Shown: one piece after another, positions 8,584-18,433 of the stretch
How the letters are laid out: each line of letters opens with the position of its first letter
Position numbering within the stretch: position 1 is the first letter of the stretch
Origin: Marinobacter qingdaonensis
GTDB lineage: Bacteria > Pseudomonadota > Gammaproteobacteria > Pseudomonadales > Oleiphilaceae
Direction of reading: 5' to 3'
Length of the DNA stretch: 64,000 bases
Assembly: GCF_034555935.1 (NCBI RefSeq)
Contig: NZ_JAYDCJ010000003.1
Span: forward strand, 62,001 to 126,000
Notes under the pieces: generated by a model
The model's input: only the letters and a program-made list of their open reading frames with translations
Told to the model about the DNA's origin: nothing
Databases searched by the model: none
Program-made: the position numbers and the translations under genes

Positions 8584-9288
8584 ATGAGCAGCATAGCAGA
8601 CAACATCGGGAGCGTAACCCGACGCATACAAAAAGCAACATTGCAGGCCGGCCGCGGTGCCGGCTCTGTGCGCCTGTTGGCAGTCAGCAAGACCCGTTCG
8701 GCCGACGACCTTCGAGCGGCGATCGCCGCCGGCCAGAAAGCCTTCGGTGAAAACTACCTGCAGGAGGCGCTGGACAAGATCGATGCCCTGGCCGACGAAG
8801 CCGACATCGACTGGCACTTCATTGGCCCGATCCAGTCCAACAAGACCCGCCAGATCGCCGCCGGATTCAGCTGGGTGCACAGCGTTGATCGCCTGAAAAT
8901 CGCCCGACGCCTGAGCGAACAGCGCGCCCCGGCCCTGGGCCCGCTGAACATCTGCCTGCAGGTCAACATCAATGAAGAGGACAGCAAGGCCGGCTGTGGC
9001 CTGGACGAGCTGCCCGACCTGGTGGCCGCCATTGGCGAGCTGCCCAATCTGTCCCTGCGCGGGCTCATGGCCATCCCCGACCCGGATCAGCCGGAGGCGG
9101 ACCTGCGCCTGAGTTTCCGCAAGCTGGCCCGGACCCTGCACGAGCTGAAAGCCCAGCATCCGGACGCCGGGCCGCTGGACACCCTGTCCATGGGCATGTC
9201 CGGCGACCTGGAACTGGCCATTGCCGAAGGCGCGACCTGGGTTCGGGTCGGCACCGACGTGTTCGGCCCCCGCCCTCCGAAGAGCTGA
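8584..9288 (+). CDS. PLP homeostasis protein, YggS/PROSC family
   Basis: This 234-residue single-domain TIM-barrel protein binds pyridoxal phosphate. The PLP lysine is K36 in LLAVSKTRSA. Other family signatures are FGENYLQEALDKI, WHFIGPIQSNKTR, the HSVDRLKIA stretch, LSMGMSGDLELAI and VRVGTDVFGPR. The start at 8584 (MSSIADNIGS) is preferred over an in-frame ATG at 8551 because family members begin there. It buffers free PLP and affects amino-acid metabolism. It forms a likely operon with proC and yggT, an arrangement shared with pseudomonads. Confidence 0.93.
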   Translation: MSSIADNIGSVTRRIQKATLQAGRGAGSVRLLAVSKTRSADDLRAAIAAGQKAFGENYLQEALDKIDALADEADIDWHFIGPIQSNKTRQIAAGFSWVHSVDRLKIARRLSEQRAPALGPLNICLQVNINEEDSKAGCGLDELPDLVAAIGELPNLSLRGLMAIPDPDQPEADLRLSFRKLARTLHELKAQHPDAGPLDTLSMGMSGDLELAIAEGATWVRVGTDVFGPRPPKS

Positions 9289-9350
9289 AGCCACCGGATC
9301 CTGCTATGATCAGGTCCGGACGTTTAACCGATCAACCGTTGGAGTGAACC

Positions 9351-10184
9351 TTGAGCACATCACCAACCATTTCATTCATTGGCGCCGGCAACATGGCCAG
9401 CGCCATCATTGGCGGTATGCTGGACAGCGGCTATAAGGCCGCTGACATCTGGGTCAGCGCCCCGGACGATGGTCACCTGCAGTCCATCCGCAAGAAGTTC
9501 GGGGTGAGCGTCACCACTGACAACCGCTACTGCGCGCAACAGGCCGACATGGTGGTCCTGGCGGTCAAGCCCCAGGTGATGGCCGATGTCTGCCGCGACA
9601 TCGCTCCGGTGGTTCAGAACACCCGTCCGCTGATGGTCTCCATCGCCGCGGGCCTGACCGTCGACACCCTGGATGAGTGGCTGGCCGGCGGCCTGCCGCT
9701 GGTCCGGGTCATGCCCAACACGCCCTCCCTCGTGGGCAAGGGCGCGGCCGGGCTGTTTGCCAACGCCCAGGTAAAAGAGGCGCAGAAGACCATGGTCCAG
9801 TCGGTGTTCGAAAGCATCGGCTCGGCCCTGTGGGTCGAGGATGAAAACCTGCTGCACGGGGTGACTGCCCTCTCCGGTAGCGGCCCCGCCTACTTCTTCC
9901 TGATGCTGGAAGCCCTGGAAGCGGCCGCCACCGAGGCCGGCATTGCCCCGGACACCGCCCGTGAACTGGCGATCCAGACCATGGCCGGTGCCGCCGAGAT
10001 GGCCGCCCGCAGCGAACACGACCCCGGCCAGCTCAAGCGCAACGTCATGTCTCCCGGCGGCACCACCGAGCAGGCCATCAACACCTTTGAGGAGGGCGGC
10101 CTGCGCGATCTGGTGCAGAAAGCCTATGGCGCCGCGTTCAAGCGCTCGGAAGAAATGGCCAAAGAACTGGCCGGCAAACAGTAA
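9351..10184 (+). CDS. proC: Pyrroline-5-carboxylate reductase
   Basis: This 277-residue enzyme catalyses the last step of proline synthesis, reducing pyrroline-5-carboxylate with NAD(P)H. The Rossmann motif GAGNMASAI is at residues 11-19. VLAVKPQVM and VRVMPNTPSLVGKGA are family hallmarks, and LSGSGPAYFFLMLEAL plus SPGGTTEQAI mark the helical dimer domain. The start codon is TTG at 9351, supported by GGAG 6 nt upstream. It follows yggS by 62 bp and precedes yggT by 22 bp. Confidence 0.96.
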   Translation: MSTSPTISFIGAGNMASAIIGGMLDSGYKAADIWVSAPDDGHLQSIRKKFGVSVTTDNRYCAQQADMVVLAVKPQVMADVCRDIAPVVQNTRPLMVSIAAGLTVDTLDEWLAGGLPLVRVMPNTPSLVGKGAAGLFANAQVKEAQKTMVQSVFESIGSALWVEDENLLHGVTALSGSGPAYFFLMLEALEAAATEAGIAPDTARELAIQTMAGAAEMAARSEHDPGQLKRNVMSPGGTTEQAINTFEEGGLRDLVQKAYGAAFKRSEEMAKELAGKQ

Positions 10185-10206
10185 CCGATAACGGAGACAC
10201 GGCTTC

Positions 10207-10791
10207 ATGCTGGCAGAAATCCTCATTACGATCCTGCTCATTGCATCCACCTTTTACATGACCATCGTGCTGCTGCGTTTTCTGCTGCAGTTGGCCCGAG
10301 CCGATTTCTACAACCCGATCTCCCAGTTCGTGGTCAAGGCGACCAATCCGCCGCTGCGCCCGCTGCGCCGGGTCATCCCCGGCTGGGGCGGGGTCGACGG
10401 CGCCTCGCTGGTGCTGGCCATCGCGATCCAGGCGCTGACCTTCTTCCTGATCCTGATCACCCTGAACGGCGGCATTCCGGCGTTCAACCCGATCACTCTG
10501 CTGGTCTGGGCGGTGCTGAACGTGCTGGACCTGATCGTCAAGATCTACTTCTGGTCGGTGATCGCGGTGGTGGTGGTCAGCTGGATCGCGCCCGGCAGCG
10601 GCCACCCGGCCATTCAGCTGGTCGCCCAGATCACCGAGCCGGTGATGCGCCCGGTCCGCAACATCATGCCGTCCATGGGCGGCCTGGACCTGTCCCCGAT
10701 CATCGTGTTCCTGATCCTGAACGTGATTTCCGTGGTCATCGAGCACATGAAAATGGCCGCCGGACTGGGCTCCATCGGCCTCGGACTGTAA
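10207..10791 (+). CDS. YggT family integral membrane protein
   Basis: This is a 194-residue protein with two tandem YGGT domains. Each consists of two hydrophobic helices flanking a conserved RP-rich turn: NPISQFVVKATNPPLRPLRRVIP in the first half and the matching AIQLVAQITEPVMRPVRNIMP in the second. The family is linked to osmotic tolerance and in some species to cell-division septum placement, but its biochemistry is unsettled. It is the last gene of yggS-proC-yggT and is followed by a rho-independent terminator at 10846-10885. Confidence 0.92.
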   Translation: MLAEILITILLIASTFYMTIVLLRFLLQLARADFYNPISQFVVKATNPPLRPLRRVIPGWGGVDGASLVLAIAIQALTFFLILITLNGGIPAFNPITLLVWAVLNVLDLIVKIYFWSVIAVVVVSWIAPGSGHPAIQLVAQITEPVMRPVRNIMPSMGGLDLSPIIVFLILNVISVVIEHMKMAAGLGSIGLGL

Positions 10792-10845
10792 ACCAGATCT
10801 CACCGATACAATCGGTAACAGTTCTCTTTACCCCAAAAATAACCG

Positions 10846-10885
10846 GCGCTGCAGGATCATCACATTGATTTTGCAGCGCTTTTTT
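10846..10885 (+). terminator. Rho-independent terminator after yggT
   Basis: An 8-bp stem (GCGCTGCA at 10846-10853 pairing with TGCAGCGC at 10872-10879) is followed directly by six T residues. It ends the yggS-proC-yggT unit. Confidence 0.85.
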
Positions 10886-11029
10886 ATGCCCGCCTGACCA
10901 TCTTGACGACAGTCTGCGACCCGCTCGGCTTCACAGCTCCGGGGAACAGGATACTATTACCGGTTAGTAATCCGTCGCTTGGGAGGATTTTGCCCCACGC
11001 ACCCGGAAGTCGCGCAGAAGGAAAGTCCA

Positions 11030-12994
11030 ATGAATCAACAGGGAACTCTGTCGCAGCAGGTAGAGGCGTACCATAACTGGAAGAAGGAACTGATCCGGCA
11101 GATCGGACGGTACCGGCTGTGGCTCCAGGACAACAATCTGTTCTCCGACGACGTCAGCACCCGCATTCGTCACGGGCTGGAACTGCTGGTCGAGGACGAG
11201 CTGACCATCGCCTTTGTCGGCGAATACTCCCGCGGCAAGACCGAACTGATCAACGCGCTGTTCTTTTCCGATTACGGCCAGCGCATGCTGCCGTCCCAGG
11301 CCGGGCGCACCACCATGTGCCCTACCGAACTGTTCTTCGACCGCAGCGCCAACCAGAACTACCTCCTGTTGCTGCCGATCGAGACCCGTACCGGCGACCT
11401 GTCGCTGCAGCAGCTGCGCAAGCAGCCGGAACGCTGGGTCAAGCACGAACTGGATGAGCGCGACCCGGAGGTCATGCGCGAGGTGCTGGCGGAAGTGGCC
11501 CGGGTCAAGAGCGTGCCGCCGGACGAGGCGCGCGGCCTCGGCTTCGACGAGGACATGCTGGAGATCGACCGCAACAACCCCGGCAACGTGCTGGTCCCGG
11601 CCTGGCGCAACGCCCAAATCAGCATCCGCCACCCGCTGTTCGAACGCGGGCTGCGCATCCTGGATACCCCGGGCCTGAACGCCCTTGGCTCCGAGCCGGA
11701 GCTGACCATCAGCATGCTGCCCCGTGCCCACGCGGTGATCTTCGTGCTCAGCGCCGACACCGGCGTCACCGCCAGTGACATGACTATCTGGAAGGATCAC
11801 ATCGACACCGAGCACGCCGACCACCGGGCCGGCCGCTTTGCCGTGCTCAACAAGATCGACGTGCTCTGGGACGACCTGCAGGGCGACAAGCACACCCAGG
11901 ACGCCATCGAGCGGGTCCGCACCTACACCGCCGACCACCTCGGTATCCGCCAGCACGACGTCATTCCGCTGTCCGCCAAGCAGGGCCTGCTGGCCCGGGT
12001 GCGCAAGGACGAGCCGCTGTTCGAGCGCTCCAACATTGGCCGGCTGGAGCAGCTGATCATCCAGCGCATCCTGATGCACAAGGAACAGCTGATCACCCAG
12101 AGCCTGATCAATGACCTGCTGGGCATGCTGCAGAACAGCCAGGCCGCGATGCAGATCCGGCTGGAGGCGCTGCAGGAGGAGCTGACCGCCTGTTCCGGCA
12201 CCAGTCTGGACAAGGCCGCCCTGGGCAAACTCGCCGAGCGAGCCCAGAAAGACTACGACTTCTACTACAAGAAACTCATCACCCTGCGCTCGAGCCGACG
12301 GCTGATGGACTCCCAGGGCGAGATGCTGAAACAGCTGGTGAGTGAGGCCAAGTTCGAGGCCCACGCCAGCCGCATTCGCGAATCCATGTCCAAGAGCTGG
12401 ACCACCGCCGGCATGAACCGGGCAATGGACCGCTTCTTCGAGCTGCTGGAGAGCGACCTCACCAACCTGATGAGTGAAGGCCACCTGGCGGAAAAGATGG
12501 TGGCCGCCATCTACCGCCGCTACAACGAGGACACCCGGGCCCGCCACCTGGAGCCGATTCCGCTGCGCGCCGGCCGGCACGTCATCGCCATCCGCGAGCT
12601 GCGCAAGAAGGCGCGTCGATTCCGGATCAGCCCCAAGAACCTGCTGACCGAGCAATCGCTGCTGGTCCGCCGCTTCTTCAATGTGATGGTGGGCGAGGCC
12701 CGCACCCTGCACGCCCGGGTGCGCGCTGACGTCGAGCGCTGGCCCCAGGAAGCGCTGCTGCCGATCATGCAGTACTCCATGGAACAAAAGCAGCTGCTGG
12801 AACACCAGATCCGCCGGCTGCGCGACATGGTGCGCAACGATCGGGACAGTCGGGCCGAGCGCGTACGGCTGCAGAACACCATTGCCGACCTGGAACGCCA
12901 GCTGGAACTGGCCGATGCCATGCAGCGCCAGATCCGGAAACCGGCTCCGACCCTGATCCAGCAGAAAGTGGTCAACATCTCCGGGGCGCTCTGA
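11030..12994 (+). CDS. Dynamin-like large GTPase
   Basis: This is a 654-residue protein starting at the ATG at 11030 (AAGGA 8 nt upstream). The GTPase domain is complete: P-loop GEYSRGKT at 64-71, switch I threonine within RTTMCPT near 94-99, G3 DTPGLNALG at 212-220, G4 NKID at 274-277 and a likely G5 SAK near 318. A long all-helical region follows, with a charged coiled coil around 590-640 ([18 protein letters not shown] then [13 protein letters not shown]). No membrane-spanning segment is visible, so any membrane contact would be peripheral. The large G domain with a helical stalk points to the bacterial dynamin-like superfamily (relatives include CrfC and LeoA), but the subgroup and function are unknown. 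It sits between yggT and metX, where Pseudomonas has no such gene. Confidence 0.82.
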   Translation: MNQQGTLSQQVEAYHNWKKELIRQIGRYRLWLQDNNLFSDDVSTRIRHGLELLVEDELTIAFVGEYSRGKTELINALFFSDYGQRMLPSQAGRTTMCPTELFFDRSANQNYLLLLPIETRTGDLSLQQLRKQPERWVKHELDERDPEVMREVLAEVARVKSVPPDEARGLGFDEDMLEIDRNNPGNVLVPAWRNAQISIRHPLFERGLRILDTPGLNALGSEPELTISMLPRAHAVIFVLSADTGVTASDMTIWKDHIDTEHADHRAGRFAVLNKIDVLWDDLQGDKHTQDAIERVRTYTADHLGIRQHDVIPLSAKQGLLARVRKDEPLFERSNIGRLEQLIIQRILMHKEQLITQSLINDLLGMLQNSQAAMQIRLEALQEELTACSGTSLDKAALGKLAERAQKDYDFYYKKLITLRSSRRLMDSQGEMLKQLVSEAKFEAHASRIRESMSKSWTTAGMNRAMDRFFELLESDLTNLMSEGHLAEKMVAAIYRRYNEDTRARHLEPIPLRAGRHVIAIRELRKKARRFRISPKNLLTEQSLLVRRFFNVMVGEARTLHARVRADVERWPQEALLPIMQYSMEQKQLLEHQIRRLRDMVRNDRDSRAERVRLQNTIADLERQLELADAMQRQIRKPAPTLIQQKVVNISGAL

Positions 12995-13121
12995 GCCCCG
13001 ACCAGGCCTCGACGCGGCCAGTTGCAGCCATGCCGGCCCGGCTTTAAACTGCTGGGCTGGCAATGGCTCTGTCGTTGCTGTCCCAGACACTCACGGACCG
13101 AACCAGGAACCTGTCGCGCCA

Positions 13122-14270
13122 ATGCCCGATTCCCTGCCTGCGGATTCTGTCGGGATTGTTTCCCCGCAGACGTACCATTTTGACACCCCCATCGACCTGG
13201 CCTGCGGTCAGGCGCTGGACAGCTACGACCTGGTGGTCGAGACCTACGGCACCCTGAACGCGGACGCCAGCAACGCCGTGCTCATTTGCCATGCCCTGAG
13301 CGGCCACCATCACGCCGCCGGCTACCATAGCAAGGACGACCGCAAGCCCGGCTGGTGGGACAGCTGCATCGGCCCCGGCAAACCCATCGACACCAACCGC
13401 TTCTTTGTGGTCAGCCTGAACAACCTGGGCGGCTGTCACGGCAGCACCGGCCCGAACAGTACCAACCCGGCCACCGGCAAACCCTACGGCCCGGAGTTCC
13501 CGGTGATCACCGTCGGTGACTGGGTCAAGAGCCAGGCGCTGCTGGCGGACCGGCTCGGCATCCAGTGCTGGGCCGCGGTGGTGGGCGGTTCCCTGGGCGG
13601 TATGCAAGCGCTGCAGTGGAGTCTGGATTACCCGGACCGGCTGAAGCACGCGGTGGTGATTGCCTCCACTCCCCGGCTGACCGCCCAGAACATCGCCTTC
13701 AACGAGGTGGCCCGGCAGGCCATCACCTCGGACCGGGAGTTCCACGACGGCCGCTATTACGACGACGAGGTGGTGCCGCGCCGGGGCCTGATGTTGGCGC
13801 GCATGGTCGGGCACATCACCTACCTGTCGGACGCCTCCATGGGCGAGAAATTCGGCCGGGAACTGCGGGACCAGGCCTACAAGTTCGGGTACGACGCCGA
13901 GTTCCAGGTCGAAAGCTACCTGCGCTACCAGGGCGAGCGTTTTTCGGAATCCTTTGACGCCAACACCTACCTGCTGATGACCCGGGCGCTGGACTATTTC
14001 GATCCCGCCTACGATTACGGCGGCGACCTGTCCAGGGCTCTGGCCGGGGCCCAGTGCGAATTCCTGGTCCTGTCGTTCAGCACCGACTGGCGCTTTACCC
14101 CGGCCCGTTCGGAGGAGATGGTCAACGCCATGATTGCCGCCCGCAAGAAGGTCAGCTATTCCGAGATCGATGCGCCCTGGGGCCACGATGCCTTCCTGAT
14201 TCCGACCCCCAGGTACACCGACATCTTCACCGCTTACATGGCCCGGGTCGCCAGGGAGGTGGGCGCATGA
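13122..14270 (+). CDS. metX: Homoserine O-acyltransferase MetX
   Basis: This 382-residue alpha/beta-hydrolase-fold enzyme activates homoserine for methionine synthesis. The nucleophile is S157 in [14 protein letters not shown]. The acid is the Asp in LSFSTDWRF near residue 320, and the His is in WGHDAFL near 350. The family motif [12 protein letters not shown] is near residue 100. Members of this family in pseudomonads use succinyl-CoA rather than acetyl-CoA; the sequence alone as read here does not settle the acyl donor. The stop overlaps the metW start (ATGA), indicating translational coupling. Confidence 0.95.
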   Translation: MPDSLPADSVGIVSPQTYHFDTPIDLACGQALDSYDLVVETYGTLNADASNAVLICHALSGHHHAAGYHSKDDRKPGWWDSCIGPGKPIDTNRFFVVSLNNLGGCHGSTGPNSTNPATGKPYGPEFPVITVGDWVKSQALLADRLGIQCWAAVVGGSLGGMQALQWSLDYPDRLKHAVVIASTPRLTAQNIAFNEVARQAITSDREFHDGRYYDDEVVPRRGLMLARMVGHITYLSDASMGEKFGRELRDQAYKFGYDAEFQVESYLRYQGERFSESFDANTYLLMTRALDYFDPAYDYGGDLSRALAGAQCEFLVLSFSTDWRFTPARSEEMVNAMIAARKKVSYSEIDAPWGHDAFLIPTPRYTDIFTAYMARVAREVGA

Positions 14271-14872
14271 GACCGGATCTGGACATCATCCAGCAGTGGA
14301 TCAAACCCGGCTTCCACGTGCTTGACCTCGGCTGCGGCGACGGCACCCTGCTCGACTACCTGCAGCGGGAGCGGGGCGCCAGCGGTTTTGGCCTCGAGAT
14401 CAACCCGGACCACATCACCACCTGCATGGGCAAGGGCGTGGCGGTGATCGAGCAGAACCTGGACACCCAGGGCCTGGGCAATTTCGACGACGGCAGCTTC
14501 GATACCGTGCTGATGACCCAGGCACTCCAGGCCGTGCGCCGGCCCGACAAGGTGTTGGATGAAATGCTGCGGGTCGGGCGCGAAGGCATTGTCACCTTCC
14601 CCAACTTCGCCCACTGGCGCCTGCGTTGGGGGTTGGCCCTGAGCGGTCGCATGCCCGAATCCGAGGCGCTTCCGTATAAGTGGTACAACACCCCCAACAT
14701 CCGGCTGTGCACCTTCAAGGATTTCGAGGCCCTGTGCCGGCAGAAAGGCATTCGCATCAAGAGCCGGCGGGTGGTCGATGGCCAGCACCAGAATAGCTGG
14801 CTGGCGCGACTCTGGCCTAATCTGTTGGGAGAGATTGCCATTTACCGAATCACACGGGAGACCGAGCAATGA
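14267..14872 (+). CDS. metW: Methionine biosynthesis protein MetW
   Basis: This 201-residue class I SAM-dependent methyltransferase-fold protein always pairs with MetX. Its SAM-binding motif is [15 protein letters not shown] near residues 18-32. GLEINPDHI and the characteristic [20 protein letters not shown] and [15 protein letters not shown] segments identify MetW. The start at 14267 is set by the ATGA overlap with metX, since the frame itself is open further upstream inside metX. The stop again overlaps the next gene. In Pseudomonas the MetX-MetW pair is needed for methionine synthesis, with MetW probably supporting the acyltransferase. Confidence 0.94.
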   Translation: MRPDLDIIQQWIKPGFHVLDLGCGDGTLLDYLQRERGASGFGLEINPDHITTCMGKGVAVIEQNLDTQGLGNFDDGSFDTVLMTQALQAVRRPDKVLDEMLRVGREGIVTFPNFAHWRLRWGLALSGRMPESEALPYKWYNTPNIRLCTFKDFEALCRQKGIRIKSRRVVDGQHQNSWLARLWPNLLGEIAIYRITRETEQ

Positions 14873-15318
14873 ACACCCAAAGCCTCCAACGTCTTACTCT
14901 TGTCCTGCTGTGGCTGGTCTTTGCCGCCCAGGCCCAGGCCGCCGGCAACAAGGACTTCGGCGAGTACCGGGTGCACTGGAGCGTATTGCCGAGCACCTTC
15001 CTCGCGCCGGAAGTGGCCCAGGCCAACGGCCTGCAGCGCAGCAAGGGTATCGGCGTGATCAACATCGCGATCATGAAGGAAAACGAGGACGGAACTCTGA
15101 CGCCGGTCGGCGGTCAGGTGGAAGGCAAGGTCACCAACGACATCCAGCAGGTCCGGTTCCTGGCGTTCCGCCGTATTCAGGAGGGGGATGCGGTGTACTT
15201 CATCGCCGAGTACCAATACAGCTCGGCCGAGTTGATGACGTTCAACATCACCGCCCGCCCCACCGGCGCCCAACAGGACCTGCCGATCCGTTTCGCCCAC
15301 ACACTGTTCAGCGACTGA
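14869..15318 (+). CDS. DUF4426 periplasmic protein
   Basis: This is a 149-residue protein with an N-terminal signal peptide (hydrophobic [16 protein letters not shown], cleavage before [15 protein letters not shown]). The mature domain matches DUF4426: [53 protein letters not shown] and [11 protein letters not shown]. Function is unknown. The conserved position between metW and rdgB is shared with pseudomonads. It overlaps metW by the ATGA start/stop arrangement and so is cotranscribed. Confidence 0.88.
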   Translation: MNTQSLQRLTLVLLWLVFAAQAQAAGNKDFGEYRVHWSVLPSTFLAPEVAQANGLQRSKGIGVINIAIMKENEDGTLTPVGGQVEGKVTNDIQQVRFLAFRRIQEGDAVYFIAEYQYSSAELMTFNITARPTGAQQDLPIRFAHTLFSD

Positions 15319-15326
15319 CACTGCCC

Positions 15327-15926
15327 ATGACCGACCGACTCGTAATCGCCAGCAACAACCGGGGCAAAATTGCCGAACTGACCGAACTGCTGGCGCCGCT
15401 TGGCATGCAGCCGGTGGCTCAGGGTGAACTGGGCGTCAGTGAGGCCGAAGAGCCCGCGGTCACCTTTGTCGAGAACGCCCTGCTCAAAGCCCGCCACGCG
15501 GCCCGCAGCACCGGCCTACCGGCCCTGGCGGACGACAGCGGCCTGGCGGTTGACGCCCTGGACGGGCAACCGGGCGTGCGTTCGGCCCGCTATGCCGGCG
15601 ACCAGGCCAGTGACCGCGACAACATCGACGCCCTGCTGGCCGCCATGGCCGAGGTCCCGGAGGGCCAGCGCGGCGCGCAATTTCACTGTGTGCTGGTGTA
15701 CCTGCGCCACGCCGATGACCCGACCCCCATCATTTGCCACGGTCGCTGGCCCGGCGCCATCCTGACCGCACCGGCCGGCGACGCCGGCTTCGGCTACGAC
15801 CCGGTGTTCTGGGTCCCCGAGCACGACTGCAGTGCGGCCGAGCTGTCCCGGGCCGACAAAAGCCGGATCAGCCACCGGGGCCGCGCCCTTCGCCTGCTGA
15901 CCCAGCAACTGCCGTCCGGAGCCTGA
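15327..15926 (+). CDS. rdgB: RdgB/HAM1 non-canonical purine NTP pyrophosphatase
   Basis: This 199-residue enzyme hydrolyses dITP, XTP and similar damaged purine nucleotides to monophosphates, keeping them out of DNA and RNA. The signatures are the N-terminal [13 protein letters not shown], catalytic and metal region [14 protein letters not shown] and [25 protein letters not shown], then [14 protein letters not shown] and the C-terminal [10 protein letters not shown]. The start at 15327 lies 9 bp after the DUF4426 stop; the open frame upstream is a shadow of the preceding genes. Confidence 0.96.
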   Translation: MTDRLVIASNNRGKIAELTELLAPLGMQPVAQGELGVSEAEEPAVTFVENALLKARHAARSTGLPALADDSGLAVDALDGQPGVRSARYAGDQASDRDNIDALLAAMAEVPEGQRGAQFHCVLVYLRHADDPTPIICHGRWPGAILTAPAGDAGFGYDPVFWVPEHDCSAAELSRADKSRISHRGRALRLLTQQLPSGA

Positions 15927-15930
15927 ACCC

Positions 15931-17076
15931 ATGACCGCCCCGACCGTGGCGGTCCGACCGCCCCTGAGCCTGTACCTGCACGTGCCCTGGTGCGTGCGCA
16001 AGTGCCCGTACTGCGACTTCAATTCCCACGCGGTGAAGGGGGAAATTCCGGAAACGGCGTACTTGCAGGCTATGCTGGAAGACCTGGACCAGGACCTTGC
16101 CCTGACCGGATCCCGGTCCATCGAGACCGTGTTTATTGGCGGCGGCACCCCGTCGCTGATGAGCGGCGGCTTCTATCGCAGCCTGTTCCGGGAACTGCGG
16201 GCCCGGCTGAACCTGACCCCGGACGCCGAGATCACCCTGGAAGCCAACCCGGGCACCCTTGAGGAAGGCCGGTTCGAGGCCTTTCGCGAGGCCGGCATCA
16301 ACCGGCTGTCCATTGGCGTCCAGAGCTTCAACGCCCGGCACCTGAGCACCCTGGGACGCATTCACGACAGCGCCGCCGCTCACCGGGCGATTGAGACCGC
16401 GCGCCAGGCCGGCTTTGACAACTTCAACGTCGACCTGATGCACGGCCTGCCGGAACAAAGCCCGGCGGACGCCCTGGCGGATCTGGAGGCGGCGCTCGGC
16501 CACAAGCCACCGCACCTGTCCTGGTATCAGCTCACCCTGGAGCCCAACACCGAATTCTACAGTCGTCCGCCCGATCTGCCGGACGACGACCGGCTCTGGG
16601 AGATCTACCGTTCAGGCCGCGACCTGCTGCACCGCCACGGCTTCCGGGATTACGAGGTGTCGGCCTGGAGCCAGCCGGGGCGGGCGTCCCGGCACAACCT
16701 GAACTACTGGACCTTTGGCGACTACCTGGCCTTGGGCGCCGGCGGCCACGGCAAGGTCAGCCAGGCCGATGGCCAGATCCGGCGCTACTGGAAAACCCGC
16801 CAGCCCGAGGCCTACCTGAACCGCATCGGTAGCCGCACCGCGGGCAGCGAAGTCATTGCGGTGGACGACCTGCCACTGGAGTTTCTGATGAACGCCCTGC
16901 GCCTGACCGACGGCGTCGAGGAACGGCTGTTTCAGGAGCGAACAGGTTTACCCCTGTCGTCAGTTGCGGTAAAACTTGAGGAGCTGCGTGACGAGAAGCT
17001 GCTGGAGCAGCACCGTATCCAGGCCACGGACCTGGGCCAGCGCTACCTGAACAGCCTGTTGGAGCGATTCCTGTAA
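15931..17076 (+). CDS. hemW: HemW-like radical SAM protein
   Basis: At 381 residues it is full length. The radical SAM cluster motif is C21-x3-C25-x2-C28 (CVRKCPYCDFNSHA). GGGTPSLM, the EANPGTL strand, INRLSIGVQSFN and NVDLMHGLPEQ follow as in HemN/HemW. HemW proteins lack coproporphyrinogen oxidase activity and act in haem handling. The short N-terminus before the cluster, without the extra cysteine motif of HemN, supports HemW over HemN. It starts 4 bp after rdgB, and its stop overlaps the next start by one base. Confidence 0.93.
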   Translation: MTAPTVAVRPPLSLYLHVPWCVRKCPYCDFNSHAVKGEIPETAYLQAMLEDLDQDLALTGSRSIETVFIGGGTPSLMSGGFYRSLFRELRARLNLTPDAEITLEANPGTLEEGRFEAFREAGINRLSIGVQSFNARHLSTLGRIHDSAAAHRAIETARQAGFDNFNVDLMHGLPEQSPADALADLEAALGHKPPHLSWYQLTLEPNTEFYSRPPDLPDDDRLWEIYRSGRDLLHRHGFRDYEVSAWSQPGRASRHNLNYWTFGDYLALGAGGHGKVSQADGQIRRYWKTRQPEAYLNRIGSRTAGSEVIAVDDLPLEFLMNALRLTDGVEERLFQERTGLPLSSVAVKLEELRDEKLLEQHRIQATDLGQRYLNSLLERFL

Positions 17077-17609
17077 TGGACTGGGGCAAAGAACTCGCCG
17101 AACTGCCGAAGCGCCTGCGCGTCACCCTGATTGCCAGCGCGGCCCTGTTCCTGGTGCTGGTGCTGGTCAACCAGCCACTGCAGACCGGCTCCGCCCCACA
17201 GGGCATCGTCAGCTTCCAGATGGCCGGCACCGCCGATCAGGCCCACGCCATTCTCCGCAGCTGGCGCGCGGACGGCCAGTTCTGGGCCCAGGTGTCGCTG
17301 TGGCTGGACTTCCTGTTCATTCCCACCTACGTGCTTGCGCTGATCCTGCTGACCCGCCACTTGGTGCGGGATCGGCCGGGGGTGCGCGAGCGCATGGTGG
17401 CCCGCTGGATCAGGGCGCTGTTCGTGGCCGCCGGCCTGAGCGACGTGGGCGAAAACATCCTGCTGCTGAACAACTTCAACCCGCCCACCGACCTGACCAG
17501 CCTGTCGGCCACCATTTGCGCCCTGGTGAAATACACCGGCCTGACCCTGGGCCTGGCCGGCCTGGTGGTGGTCCGGGCGGCGCGCCGGCACCCGCTGGCG
17601 CACGGCTAG
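17076..17609 (+). CDS. Four-helix inner-membrane protein of unknown function
   Basis: This is a 177-residue protein with four predicted membrane helices: LIASAALFLVLVLV near 20, WLDFLFIPTYVLALILL near 85, an amphipathic segment with IRALFVAAGLSDVGENILLL near 125, and LVKYTGLTLGLAGLVVV near 160. A Gln/His-containing loop separates the first two helices. I do not recognise a family. The start codon shares one base with the hemW stop, so it is translationally coupled and is the last gene of the metX-to-hemW run. It converges on trmB 16 bp downstream. Confidence 0.7.
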   Translation: MDWGKELAELPKRLRVTLIASAALFLVLVLVNQPLQTGSAPQGIVSFQMAGTADQAHAILRSWRADGQFWAQVSLWLDFLFIPTYVLALILLTRHLVRDRPGVRERMVARWIRALFVAAGLSDVGENILLLNNFNPPTDLTSLSATICALVKYTGLTLGLAGLVVVRAARRHPLAHG

Positions 17610-17625
17610 CCCGGTTCGCCAGACG

Positions 17626-18360
17626 TCAATTGGTGCGGTGGAACAGCAGATCCCAAACGCCGTGCCCCAGGCGCTCGCCCCGTTTCTCGAACTTGGTGAT
17701 GGGACGGTCATCCGGCCGGGGTGAGAACTCGCCGGCCGCCTCGGTATTGGCAAAGCCTTCGGCGTCGGACATGACCTCCATCATGTGCTCGGAGTAGTTT
17801 TCCCAGTCCGTGGCCAGATGCAGGATACCGCCGACCCGCAGCTTGTGGCGGATGCGCTGGACAAATTCGGGCTGGATCAGGCGACGCTTGTGGTGACGCT
17901 TCTTGTGCCAGGGGTCGGGGAAGAACACCATGACCCGATCCAGGCAGGCGTCCGGCAGGCACAGGTCGATCACGTCATTGGCGTCGATGCTGTAGACCCG
18001 GACGTTTTCCAGCCCGCGATCCTCCACTTCCTTGAGCAGGGCACCCACGCCCGGCAGATGCACCTCAACCCCGATGAAGTCCTGCTCCGGCGCGGCCTCG
18101 GCCATGTCGGCCAGCGACTTGCCCATGCCGAAACCGATTTCCAGGTTGAGCATCGCCTCGCGCCCGAACACCTCACGGGGATCGATCATGCCGTGCTCAC
18201 GGGTCAGACCGTAGACCGGCCAGCTCCGCTCGTAGGCTTTTTTCTGGCCCTCGGTCATCCGGCCCTGGCGCAGGACAAAACTGCGAATGCCCCGACGGGT
18301 GGTCACCGGCGACTCCGGCCCGGTGTCTTTCGAGGCGTTCGGGTCTTTCTGATCGGTCAT
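17626..18360 (-). CDS. trmB: tRNA (guanine-N7)-methyltransferase
   Basis: This 244-residue SAM-dependent enzyme methylates G46 in the variable loop of tRNAs. Motifs are the SAM site [30 protein letters not shown], the catalytic loop [23 protein letters not shown] and the substrate region [14 protein letters not shown]. The first 40 residues are a charged extension ending in the conserved [11 protein letters not shown]. It is monocistronic and convergent with the membrane-protein gene. Confidence 0.96.
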   Translation of the reverse strand: MTDQKDPNASKDTGPESPVTTRRGIRSFVLRQGRMTEGQKKAYERSWPVYGLTREHGMIDPREVFGREAMLNLEIGFGMGKSLADMAEAAPEQDFIGVEVHLPGVGALLKEVEDRGLENVRVYSIDANDVIDLCLPDACLDRVMVFFPDPWHKKRHHKRRLIQPEFVQRIRHKLRVGGILHLATDWENYSEHMMEVMSDAEGFANTEAAGEFSPRPDDRPITKFEKRGERLGHGVWDLLFHRTN

Positions 18361-18433
18361 CTGTCATCCTCAACCGCGGACTGCGGGTCTGATTGAACGG
18401 GAAACGGGCCTAAGTTTACCAGAGTCGGCCCGG

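Noticed and set aside
10964..13090. 708-codon minus-strand frame opposite the dynamin-like gene
   Set aside because: Same explanation; the plus strand has all five GTPase motifs.
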